Source of the DNA: DASYSL01 sp036003365
GTDB taxonomy: Bacteria; Eisenbacteria; RBG-16-71-46; DASYSL01
Assembly (NCBI GenBank): GCA_036003365.1
Contig: DASYSL010000110.1
Location: 1-17,168 of the forward strand
DNA: 17,168 nt
Direction of reading: 5' to 3'
The first letter of the stretch is position 1; each line of letters begins with the position of its first letter. Position numbers and translations under genes: made by a program. The notes under the pieces are model-generated. The model worked only from the letters and a program-made list of their open reading frames with translations, ran no database searches and was not told where the DNA came from. Positions 5,584 to 12,448 of this stretch are shown here, piece after piece.

Positions 5584-7662
5584 CTATGGCTTCAGCGTCA
5601 CGTGCAGGACGGTGGTCGTGGTGTTGCCCACCGCGTCCGAGGCGCGCACCCACACCGTTTGATCGCCGGGCTCGTTGTCCGGAATCCGCACCTCGAAGCG
5701 CTCGTTCGGCGAGTCCCAGAGACCGTCGAGCGCGCGCGCCGGATACCAATCGCTCGCCCCCACGCGCACGTCGACCTCGCCGACGTAGAGACCGCCATCC
5801 TTGGCCTCGCCCGTGACCACGACGTCGCGCCCTTCGGGGCGCGCTGCCACGCCGAGCAGCGTGGGCGGCGAGTGGTCGACGTTGACCGGACCGAGCACCA
5901 TCTGATCGGTCAGGGCGTCCTCGCCTTCGCGCTGGCTGTCGTCGATGGTGAGCCGCACCTCATAGTTGCCGTCCGGCAAGCCGTTCGTGTCCCAGGTGTA
6001 CGGCGAGGTGTCGAGGTTTTCGTCGATCAAGGTCCAGCCGCTGTCGCCGACTCTGCGATACTCGAGCTTGGCGAGCAGCGGATCGCCGTTGGGGTCCGAG
6101 GCGTGCCACTGCAGCGGGCGCAGCCCCACCGCCCATGTCGGCATCACCTCGGGCGCGCCGGGCGGCGGTGTCGGCACCGAGTATTGCACGCGTGTTCCGC
6201 CCGGGAGCACTTGCGTCACCGGGTCCTGCCGCGGGGAAAGCTCGCCCTTGTAGAACTTCCCGGGCTCGGGATAGGCCGTGAAGTCGTCGATCTGGGGCGC
6301 CTGGTTCACTTCGGCGTAGGCCACGCGCACCTCGCGCACCGTCGCCGTGCCGCCCGAAAGCTCCGAGCGCCACTGCAGGTAGCGCGCGGCCGGCGAGCCC
6401 ACGGGCTCACCCGCGGTCACGCTGCGCCAGTCGCTCCACGTGGAATCCGGCGTGGAGGTGTTGCCGCTGCGGGTCGCGAAGCGCACGGATCCAGTCTCGC
6501 CGACCGGCAGGAAGCGTCCCCAGTGCGAGATGCGCCCCGAATCGAACACCGGCGATAGCGCCTGACCGTCGGCCGCCGGCGTGCTCACGCGATAGACGCG
6601 CGCCGGGCCCGAAGTCGCCATCCAGAGGCTCTTGCCCGAAACAGCGAGCGCGGTCGCGTTGCCTTCCGACGCCACGTAGACGGCTCGCCCCTGGCCGCGC
6701 GCGTCGACTTCGTAGAGGCCGGCGCGACTTCCGGTGGCGGCCCACACGCCGCCGCCCTCGCGCGGCGCCATGGCGAACACGATACCCTGGGTCGAGCGCC
6801 ACCAGGCCGCGGCCGAGCTGTCGGGCACGATGCGATAGACGACCGACTTGGCGTCCTGCGAGGACACCGGACGCGCGCTCTCGCCTCCGGCGGCCGAGGT
6901 GGCCGCGTCCCAGGTCACCGGCGCCACACTGGTGGCGGCGGCGTAGAGAACGCCTTTCTCGTAGACGAGACTTTTCACGTCCGACTCGGCGACTTCGAGA
7001 AGCGAGCGGGTCTTGCCGCCCGCGCGATGGTAGATCGCCCCCTTGCCCGAGGTGGCGAGGAAGCATCCGCCGGCGCCGTCCGAAGCCACGGCGGTGATCT
7101 GTCCGCTGGGAGCGTGAAAGAGCGCATCCCCTTTGCCGCGCCCGTGCACGGCGTAGAGGATGCCTTCGGGTCCGGTGACCACGTAGAGCGTGGTGCCCGA
7201 CCACGCGAGCCCCCACACGTACTTGTCCTTGGTCTGGAACCAGGTTTCCTGACGACCGCCGCTCCAGCGCACGACGCGCCCGTCGGGTGCGGTGCCCGCG
7301 TAATACGCGCCGTCCGGGCCCTTCGCCAGCGAGAGCACCTGGCCCGCCCCGGTCGAATCGGCGACGCGCGCGCTCGAGCCCTGCACGCGATAGAGGACGC
7401 CCTCGGGGCCCGTGCCCACGAGCACGCCGTCGCCTTCGGCCGCCAGCGCCCAGGTCACGTCCGGCCCTGGGAGATCCACGCCCTCGGCCCGCACGCCGAC
7501 GCGCAGCACGCCCTCGGGCGAGACCGTGGTGCCGTGGAGCTCGGCGTCCTTGTAATCGGAGGCGCGCTGGATGGTCCAGAATTGAGTCACCGAAGCGGCG
7601 GCCGGCGCGGCAGCGGTAGCGGTGGCCAGAGCGACCAGCGCCGCGCCCAGGAATCGGCTCAT
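5584..7662 (-). CDS. Exported seven-unit beta-propeller protein with C-terminal Ig-like domains
   Basis: The protein has 692 residues with a signal peptide (1-23, cleavage after AAA/AS). Residues about 70-360 contain seven similar strand units near 81-93, 120-133, 159-172, 200-212, 238-277 (with an insert), 306-320 and 346-359. The best carry the pattern TGPEG-[VI]-LY-[RA]-V. This predicts a seven-bladed propeller. Residues about 368-450 (SPVFDSGRISHWGRF, STWSDWRSV) look like a beta-sandwich module. The remainder to 692 has Ig-like features (PYTWDTNGLPDGNYEVRLTIDD, VWVRASDAVGN). No enzyme motif was seen, so a scaffold or binding role outside the cytoplasm is the most I can suggest. Its ATG follows the upstream TAG with no gap, and the ribosome binding site GAGGAA lies in the last two codons of that gene, implying translational coupling. 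Confidence 0.82.
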   Translation of the reverse strand: MSRFLGAALVALATATAAAPAAASVTQFWTIQRASDYKDAELHGTTVSPEGVLRVGVRAEGVDLPGPDVTWALAAEGDGVLVGTGPEGVLYRVQGSSARVADSTGAGQVLSLAKGPDGAYYAGTAPDGRVVRWSGGRQETWFQTKDKYVWGLAWSGTTLYVVTGPEGILYAVHGRGKGDALFHAPSGQITAVASDGAGGCFLATSGKGAIYHRAGGKTRSLLEVAESDVKSLVYEKGVLYAAATSVAPVTWDAATSAAGGESARPVSSQDAKSVVYRIVPDSSAAAWWRSTQGIVFAMAPREGGGVWAATGSRAGLYEVDARGQGRAVYVASEGNATALAVSGKSLWMATSGPARVYRVSTPAADGQALSPVFDSGRISHWGRFLPVGETGSVRFATRSGNTSTPDSTWSDWRSVTAGEPVGSPAARYLQWRSELSGGTATVREVRVAYAEVNQAPQIDDFTAYPEPGKFYKGELSPRQDPVTQVLPGGTRVQYSVPTPPPGAPEVMPTWAVGLRPLQWHASDPNGDPLLAKLEYRRVGDSGWTLIDENLDTSPYTWDTNGLPDGNYEVRLTIDDSQREGEDALTDQMVLGPVNVDHSPPTLLGVAARPEGRDVVVTGEAKDGGLYVGEVDVRVGASDWYPARALDGLWDSPNERFEVRIPDNEPGDQTVWVRASDAVGNTTTTVLHVTLKP

Positions 7663-9519
7663 CTATTCCTCCGTGTCGTCGCGATCTTCTTCTTCAGGCG
7701 GAGAGGGATGCACTCCGTGGGCCGCCGGCGTGAGCGCCTTGGGCGTGACCTCGAGCTGAACCGCGGCTCCTCCGGAGACGAAGCGGTCCATGTCCTTGGA
7801 GGATTGCGTGAGCAGGCTGGCTCGTCCCCATCGCGAGGTGAGGTCCTTCACGTCGGTCTGCGTGAGCACCACCTGCGTCGAGCGCGGCAGGTCCGGATAA
7901 TCGCGGCCGCGGATCGTGACCTCGCGATTGGCCCCGTACGCCGCGAGGTAGAGCCGTGAGCTCTTGGGCCAACCCTGGAGACGATCGACCAGCTCATCGA
8001 GCGAGTTCGCGCCGTAGCGGCCGGGCGCCGCCTGCGCGTCGAAGTGCGCCCAATCCGAGCCGCCGCCCACGAACAAGACGAGCATCTGCGCCGGCATGGT
8101 ATCGGGGACGCGGAAGACCAGGGTCTCGGTCTGGCTCGGCCCGCGATACGAATCGAGCTGCACCGTGGCCCGCACCGTCTCGCCGGGTCGCGCGCGCGGC
8201 CGGTCGAGCTGCACCGAGCGCACGCTGAGCGCCTCGGCGCGCGGCTGCACCTCGATGTCGTAGTCGACCCGCTCGACGTCGACCGGCGTCCACGAGTTGT
8301 CGAGCAGCTGGCTCACCGGCGTGATCATGTCGTTGACCGCGAGGAACGCCTCGCCGGCGGCGATGTCGTCGAGCTTGAGCGTGCGCTCCTGACCCCCGGC
8401 CCCGCGATAGCGGGCCGAGAGCTTCCAGCGCAGCGTGCTCTCACTCGGCAGGCCGCCGCGCGAAAGCACGGAGTTGACCGTGGCCACCTGGAGGGCCGTG
8501 GGCACGAGCTGGCGCTGGCGCGCGGCTTCGTAGTGGAAGGTGTCGGGCGCGGCACCGAGGCCGCTCACGCGCACGGTGACCGGCATCATGGCGGGAGCGT
8601 CGCCGAGAACGCCGGCGATGCCGGCGCGCCGATCCTGCGTCAGCGTGCCCACGGCAGCGATCGGGTGGCCGATCTTGAACGAGCTTTCGAGGCTCGGAAG
8701 GATGGCCGTGATCTCGGCGGTGCTGATGGGAAGCCGTGTCGGTCCGTTGAAGAAGAACGGATGCCCGAAGGCGAGGATCTTGTCGCCGTCCACCGCGGTC
8801 ACGGTGCCGATGGCAGAGAGACCCGCGTCGCCGCGCAGCACGTCGACCGCGATCGCATCACCGGGGACGAAGCGCTTGGCCGCAGCACCCTTCTTTCCGG
8901 CTCCCCCATCGCTCGTGGCCGGGCCCGCCGCGCCGCCGGGCGTCAGCATGAAGCCATGATCGTCCGCCCACGGCTGCAGGAGCTTGAGCGCCTCCGGCGC
9001 CAGTCCGCTCACCGCCAGCGGCGTGCGCAGCGAGGGCAGCGTGGTCGAGCTGGTCTTGGCACTCGCCGGCGAGGATGCGCCCCCATCGAAGTCGCCGGGC
9101 GGCGTCTGGTTCGGCAGGCTCCAGATCTTGACCATGTCCTGCGCCGGCTCGATGCCGCAGATGGGGTCCTTGCTGAACCCCCAACCGTAGGCGAGCGCGC
9201 CCAGAAGTCTCCCGTCCTCGGCGTACACCGGGCTTCCACTCATGCCGGCCACGATGCCCGTGTGCTCGAGGCGCGGGTCGGTGGCCCGGGCCAGGATCAG
9301 GTCGCCCGAGGCGCGGCCTTCGCGCGCCACGCCGATGATTTCGAGCGGGAACGAATCCACCGCCGTGCCTTGGAACACGGTGTGGGCGCGCACCTGCAAG
9401 CCGGGCTTGATCTCATCCAGGGGATACACCCGCACGGCGGCGTGGGCCGGTACTGCGAGCGACAGAAGCGCGAGCGCCAGGGACACGCAAGCGGCGTGGA
9501 AGCGAGCAACAGGGGTCAC
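7663..9519 (-). CDS. Exported SpoIVB-like S55 serine peptidase domain protein
   Basis: The protein has 618 residues with a signal peptide (1-27, cleavage after AHA). Residues 80-97 read ATDPRLEHTGIVAGMSGSP, which matches the Asp-Ser segment of the SpoIVB (S55) peptidases: D81 aligns with SpoIVB Asp363 and S94 with Ser378. LLGALAYGWGFSKDPI.GIEP follows. The likely His partner, H253 in GTVTAVDGDKILAFGHPF (238-255), lies after the Ser, whereas in SpoIVB His236 lies before it. Residues 264-315 (STAEITAILPS, GTLTQDRRAGIAGVLGD, PVTVRV) complete the domain. The C-terminal 300 residues are beta-rich with no motif I know. A Pro/Glu/Asp tail closes the protein. In Bacillus, SpoIVB cleaves SpoIVFA in sporulation; nothing here suggests sporulation. 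The start is GTG; the next gene abuts. Family is secure, activity unproven. Confidence 0.9.
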   Translation of the reverse strand: MTPVARFHAACVSLALALLSLAVPAHAAVRVYPLDEIKPGLQVRAHTVFQGTAVDSFPLEIIGVAREGRASGDLILARATDPRLEHTGIVAGMSGSPVYAEDGRLLGALAYGWGFSKDPICGIEPAQDMVKIWSLPNQTPPGDFDGGASSPASAKTSSTTLPSLRTPLAVSGLAPEALKLLQPWADDHGFMLTPGGAAGPATSDGGAGKKGAAAKRFVPGDAIAVDVLRGDAGLSAIGTVTAVDGDKILAFGHPFFFNGPTRLPISTAEITAILPSLESSFKIGHPIAAVGTLTQDRRAGIAGVLGDAPAMMPVTVRVSGLGAAPDTFHYEAARQRQLVPTALQVATVNSVLSRGGLPSESTLRWKLSARYRGAGGQERTLKLDDIAAGEAFLAVNDMITPVSQLLDNSWTPVDVERVDYDIEVQPRAEALSVRSVQLDRPRARPGETVRATVQLDSYRGPSQTETLVFRVPDTMPAQMLVLFVGGGSDWAHFDAQAAPGRYGANSLDELVDRLQGWPKSSRLYLAAYGANREVTIRGRDYPDLPRSTQVVLTQTDVKDLTSRWGRASLLTQSSKDMDRFVSGGAAVQLEVTPKALTPAAHGVHPSPPEEEDRDDTEE

Positions 9520-9525
9520 GAGACG

Positions 9526-9554
9526 AGAATAGTGGAGCGCTCCGGAGGGGTCAA
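9526..9554 (-). promoter_or_regulatory. Sigma70-like promoter of the S55 peptidase gene, leaderless
   Basis: On the minus strand TTGACC (9554-9549), a 17-base spacer and TATTCT (9531-9526) form a near-consensus promoter. Only six bases separate the -10 hexamer from the GTG at 9519. Transcription would therefore start at or next to the start codon, leaving no room for a ribosome binding site. Confidence 0.6.
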
Positions 9555-9579
9555 ACCGAAGGCGGTCGCTGCGGCGCCT

Positions 9580-9631
9580 TCTTCACCGCGCCTTGACCAC
9601 ATTTATTGGATGTCTTCACCCCGGCTTGACC
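9580..9631 (+). repeat. 19-bp direct repeat with 33-bp period before the methyltransferase/MTHFR gene
   Basis: TCTTCACCGCGCCTTGACC (9580-9598) and TCTTCACCCCGGCTTGACC (9613-9631) match at 17 of 19 positions. Both copies end in TTGACC; the second TTGACC is the -35 hexamer of the downstream promoter. The 33-bp period puts the copies roughly on the same face of the helix, as expected for an operator. A partial duplication of the promoter is the alternative. Confidence 0.5.
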
Positions 9632-9655
9632 GGGCGCCGATGCGCTACCTATTGT
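9626..9655 (+). promoter_or_regulatory. Sigma70-like promoter of the methyltransferase/MTHFR gene
   Basis: TTGACC (9626-9631), an 18-base spacer and TATTGT (9650-9655) resemble a sigma70 promoter. The predicted start near 9662 leaves a leader of about 77 bases before GTG 9739. I looked for a SAM or cobalamin riboswitch in that leader and saw neither; it is too short for a cobalamin element. Confidence 0.5.
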
Positions 9656-9738
9656 GCGTCGATCGCGGGCTTGGCTGCTTTGCGTTTGCTGCACGTTCTC
9701 GCGCTCGTACGCGCTCTTCCCTCCACATTCGAGGTGTC

Positions 9739-11640
9739 GTGGCCTTTCCATTTCTGGATCGCTTGAGCCGAGGTCCCCTGTTGGCCGACGGGGCCATGGG
9801 AACCATGCTCTATGCGCGCGGCATTCCCTTCGACCGCTCGTTCGACGAGGTCAATCTCTCCGATCCGGCGCTCGTGTCGAGCATCCATCGCGACTATCTC
9901 GCGGCCGGCGCCGAGGTGATCGAGACCAACACGTTCGGCGCCAATCGCGTGCGTCTCGGCCAGCACGGCTTCGAGGGCAAGGTGCACGAGATCGCGCGCC
10001 GCGGGGCCAAGATCGCGCGCGACGCCCGCGAGGTGGCGGGCGTGTCGGCGTTCGTGGCCGGCTCGATGGGTCCTCTCGGGAAGCCCATCCAGCCCTACGG
10101 GCAGATCGAGATCGGCGAGGCCGAAGGCTATTTCCGCGAAGCCGCGGAAGCGCTGCTCGAAGGCGGTGTCGACGTCTTCTTCCTGGAGACGTTTTCCGAT
10201 TTGACCGAGATCCAGGCGGCGCTGGCGGCCGTGCGCTCGGTGACCACGCTGCCCGTGGTGGCACAGATGACGTTCGACGAAGAGGGGCGCACGCTTTACG
10301 GCCACGCGCCCGAGAACGTGGTGAAAGCGCTGCTCGAGCGCGGCGCCGATCTCGTCGGGATCAATTGCTCCGTGGGGCCGCAGGGCGCGCTCGGCGTGCT
10401 CGAGAAGATGCACGAGGCCGCACCGGCCGCGCGCCTCGCCGCGCTGCCCAACGCCGGCCTGCCCCAGATGGTGGCCGGTCGCTATCTCTACATGACGACG
10501 CCCGACTACTTCGCCGATTACGCCGAGCGCTTTCTCGGGACCGGCGCGGTGGTGGTCGGCGGCTGCTGCGGCACCACGCCGGAGCACATTCGCAAGCTCG
10601 CCGGACGCATCGCCCAATGGAAGGCGAATCAGGCGCGCGCGGCGAGTCAGGCGGCGATGCCCAGCGAAGCCATCGAGGTGGCAGCACCGCTCGAGACGGC
10701 GCGACCGCGCGCCTCCGTCGCCGTCGAAGGCGAGGAGGGTGAGGGCGCCCTGGGCGAGCCGCGCCTGCTCAAGCTCCTGCGCGAGAAATTCGTGTTGTCG
10801 GTGGAGCTGGATCCGCCGCGCGGCATCCACACGAAGAAGATTCTCGAAGGCGCGCGCCTGATTCACGAAGCCGGCGTCGATGCCGTGAACATCGGCGACT
10901 CGCCCATGGCGCGCGTGCGCATGGGCGCGCAGGCCTTGGCCTACCTCCTGCTTTCCCACTTTCCCCTGGAGGTCATCCTCCATTTCACGACGCGCGACCG
11001 CAACCTGATGGGCATCCAGGCCGACCTCCTGGGCGCGCATGCGCTCGGTCTGCGCAACATCCTGTGTCTGACCGGCGACCCGCCCTCCGGGTCGGACTAT
11101 CCCAACGTGACCGCCGTGTACGACGTGGATTCGATCGGGCTCATCCGCGTGGTGAGCCGCTTGAACCAGGGCACCGACTTGGCGGGCAATCCCATCGGCT
11201 CGCCGGCGCGCTTCGCCATCGCCTGCGCCGTGAATCCGACGGCCGAGGATCTCGAGCTGGAAGTGGAGCGCTTCAAGAAGAAGATCGCGGCCGGCGCGCA
11301 CTATGCCATGACGCAGCCCTTCTACGACTGGGCGGTATGGGAGCGCTTCCTGGAGGCGGCCGGCGGCAAGCCGCCGATTCCGGTCTTGATGGGCATCCTG
11401 CCGCTCCAGTCCTTCCGCCACGCCGAGTTTCTGCACAACGAGGTGCCGGGCATCACCGTGCCGGACACGCTGCGCGCGCGCTTGCAGAGCGCCGGCGCCC
11501 ATGCCCAGGCCGAGGGTGTCGCCCAAGCCCGCGAGCTCTATCAGGAGTGCAAGAGACGCAAGGACACCTTCGCGGGCGTCTACCTCATGCCTTCCTTCGG
11601 CCGCTACGAGAACTGCCTCGAGGTGCTGCAGGGCGCGTAG
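9739..11640 (+). CDS. Homocysteine S-methyltransferase / 5,10-methylenetetrahydrofolate reductase fusion
   Basis: The protein has 633 residues. The N-terminal half (about 5-300) is a Pfam S-methyl_trans homocysteine-binding barrel: LLADGAMGTML (14-24), IETNTFGANR, GINCSVGP with C210, and VVGGCCGTTPEH with C276 and C277. Those three Cys are the zinc ligands that activate homocysteine. An Ala/Glu-rich linker (about 300-340) leads to a MetF-type flavin barrel (about 345-633) with FVLSVELDPP (catalytic Glu356), LHFTTRDRN and LTGDPP (445-449). The order and length match the Bacillus YitJ type. The reductase makes 5-methyltetrahydrofolate from methylenetetrahydrofolate; the other half methylates homocysteine to methionine. 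No cobalamin-binding module is fused. GTG 9739 is chosen: GAGG lies four bases upstream and the domain begins directly after. The frame is open far upstream, but that is antisense to the S55 gene. Confidence 0.93.
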   Translation: MAFPFLDRLSRGPLLADGAMGTMLYARGIPFDRSFDEVNLSDPALVSSIHRDYLAAGAEVIETNTFGANRVRLGQHGFEGKVHEIARRGAKIARDAREVAGVSAFVAGSMGPLGKPIQPYGQIEIGEAEGYFREAAEALLEGGVDVFFLETFSDLTEIQAALAAVRSVTTLPVVAQMTFDEEGRTLYGHAPENVVKALLERGADLVGINCSVGPQGALGVLEKMHEAAPAARLAALPNAGLPQMVAGRYLYMTTPDYFADYAERFLGTGAVVVGGCCGTTPEHIRKLAGRIAQWKANQARAASQAAMPSEAIEVAAPLETARPRASVAVEGEEGEGALGEPRLLKLLREKFVLSVELDPPRGIHTKKILEGARLIHEAGVDAVNIGDSPMARVRMGAQALAYLLLSHFPLEVILHFTTRDRNLMGIQADLLGAHALGLRNILCLTGDPPSGSDYPNVTAVYDVDSIGLIRVVSRLNQGTDLAGNPIGSPARFAIACAVNPTAEDLELEVERFKKKIAAGAHYAMTQPFYDWAVWERFLEAAGGKPPIPVLMGILPLQSFRHAEFLHNEVPGITVPDTLRARLQSAGAHAQAEGVAQARELYQECKRRKDTFAGVYLMPSFGRYENCLEVLQGA

Positions 11641-11654
11641 CAGTGCCCTCGCGC

Positions 11655-11722
11655 CACGACTGCCCCCGGGGGCATGTACTCACCGCGCTCGGGTCACTGC
11701 CCCCCCGAAGAGGCAGTTCGAC
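11655..11722. terminator. Hairpins between convergent genes, possible bidirectional terminator
   Basis: Two inverted repeats fill the 93 bases between the stop at 11640 and the convergent stop at 11734. TGCCCCCGGGGGCA (11661-11674) is a perfect palindrome. A 20-base repeat at 11697-11716 (CTGCCCC with GAGGCAG, a few G-U pairs on the minus strand, UUCG-type loop on that strand) forms the better hairpin. Neither is followed by a clear T-tract, so the terminator call is tentative. Confidence 0.4.
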
Positions 11723-11733
11723 GGCTCTGCGCT

Positions 11734-12363
11734 TCAGCGATAGGTTGCTTTCAACCTTCCCCAAGTCAGATCTTGCGCGGGTGTCGACTGGTAAAACATC
11801 AAGTGGAGCGGAACGGACGCGGGGACCCAGGTCTGCCCACCGTTCGTGGTCAGCTCGGTGGACAGATCAAATTCGACGTTGACCGCGCGGCCGTTTCCTA
11901 CCTGACTCGGCTCGGTAGACGCCTGGCCGGTCGACGCCAGCGTGGGGCTCTCACGAATCTTCCATCCGGAAGGAAATGTGCCCCCGCTGATGTCCATCAG
12001 GAGCATCTCCAAGTTGACCGTTTTGTTGGTCCCGTCATCGGCGACCGTCATTTCGTGAACGATCAAATGGGCCGACCCAACGTCGTAGCCCGTGGTTTCC
12101 CAAAAAGCGTTGGCATCCGTATTGAAGTCGACGTCGGACGTATCACCAACGGGCGGAAAAGCAGTACAGGAGCTGGGATTGTAGAGATTGAGTTGTCCCA
12201 TGTTGCGGCCCGCCCCGTAGCTCACAAAACCGTTCCATTGCCACGGGAAACAGTCGACGGGCATGAGGCATTCGGTGGCATGAGTGACGCATTGGGCTTG
12301 GGCGTTGATGAAAGAAAGCGGCAGAAGGATGAGGAGGAGAAGCGCGGTCGCAGAAGCTTTCAT
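11734..12363 (-). CDS. Small exported protein with four cysteines and the TWGxxKxxYR end
   Basis: The protein has 209 residues with a signal peptide (1-24, LLLLILLPLSFI core, cleavage after AQA). The mature chain has four Cys (C25, C32, C38, C66), all near its start and suited to two disulfides. A beta-rich body follows (HLIVHEMTVADDG, VNLEMLLMDISGG, FDLSTELTTNGGQTWVPAS). The last ten residues are TWGRLKATYR, the same pattern that ends the three tandem paralogs although the rest is unrelated. AGGAG lies six bases before the ATG, within GAGGAGCTCC. GC is lower than around it: two 60-base samples give about 53 and 57 percent, against about 80 percent in a sample of mutS. Codons differ too, with AAA, AGG and TTG used in the end motif. 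It follows mutS by 85 bases on the same strand. I do not recognise the body as a named family, and its role is unknown. Confidence 0.83.
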   Translation of the reverse strand: MKASATALLLLILLPLSFINAQAQCVTHATECLMPVDCFPWQWNGFVSYGAGRNMGQLNLYNPSSCTAFPPVGDTSDVDFNTDANAFWETTGYDVGSAHLIVHEMTVADDGTNKTVNLEMLLMDISGGTFPSGWKIRESPTLASTGQASTEPSQVGNGRAVNVEFDLSTELTTNGGQTWVPASVPLHLMFYQSTPAQDLTWGRLKATYR

Positions 12364-12448
12364 GAGGAGCTCCTAGGTGCGATGGGTCCGCCGCGGGAGC
12401 CGTCCGTCTCGCAGCGTCAAAGAGCATAGCACCCTGGAGAAAAAGCCC

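Noticed and set aside
8044..9738. The frame of the methyltransferase/MTHFR gene stays open for 565 codons upstream of GTG 9739.
   Set aside because: This stretch is antisense to the S55 gene, has no homology-like features and is Arg/His/Gly-rich, as expected for a shadow frame in high-GC DNA. The methyltransferase domain begins just after 9739.
9656..9738. SAM or cobalamin riboswitch in the leader of the methyltransferase/MTHFR gene.
   Set aside because: The leader is about 77 bases and shows none of the conserved boxes or stems I know for these classes.
9649..11526. A 625-codon open frame on the minus strand opposite the methyltransferase/MTHFR gene.
   Set aside because: Arg/Ala/His-rich composition with no motif; the plus-strand frame carries complete enzyme signatures.
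11661..11674. Perfect palindrome TGCCCCCGGGGGCA as an operator or restriction-related site.
   Set aside because: It lies between two convergent stop codons, where a terminator part or chance GC palindrome is more likely than a regulatory site.
12364..12448. Promoter for the small exported gene at 11734-12363 (minus-strand TATGCT at 12428-12423, or a TTGACG with a downstream GACCCA).
   Set aside because: TATGCT has no acceptable -35 partner, and the TTGACG/GACCCA pair differs in bases and spacing from the motif of the paralogs. The gene could also be read through from mutS.
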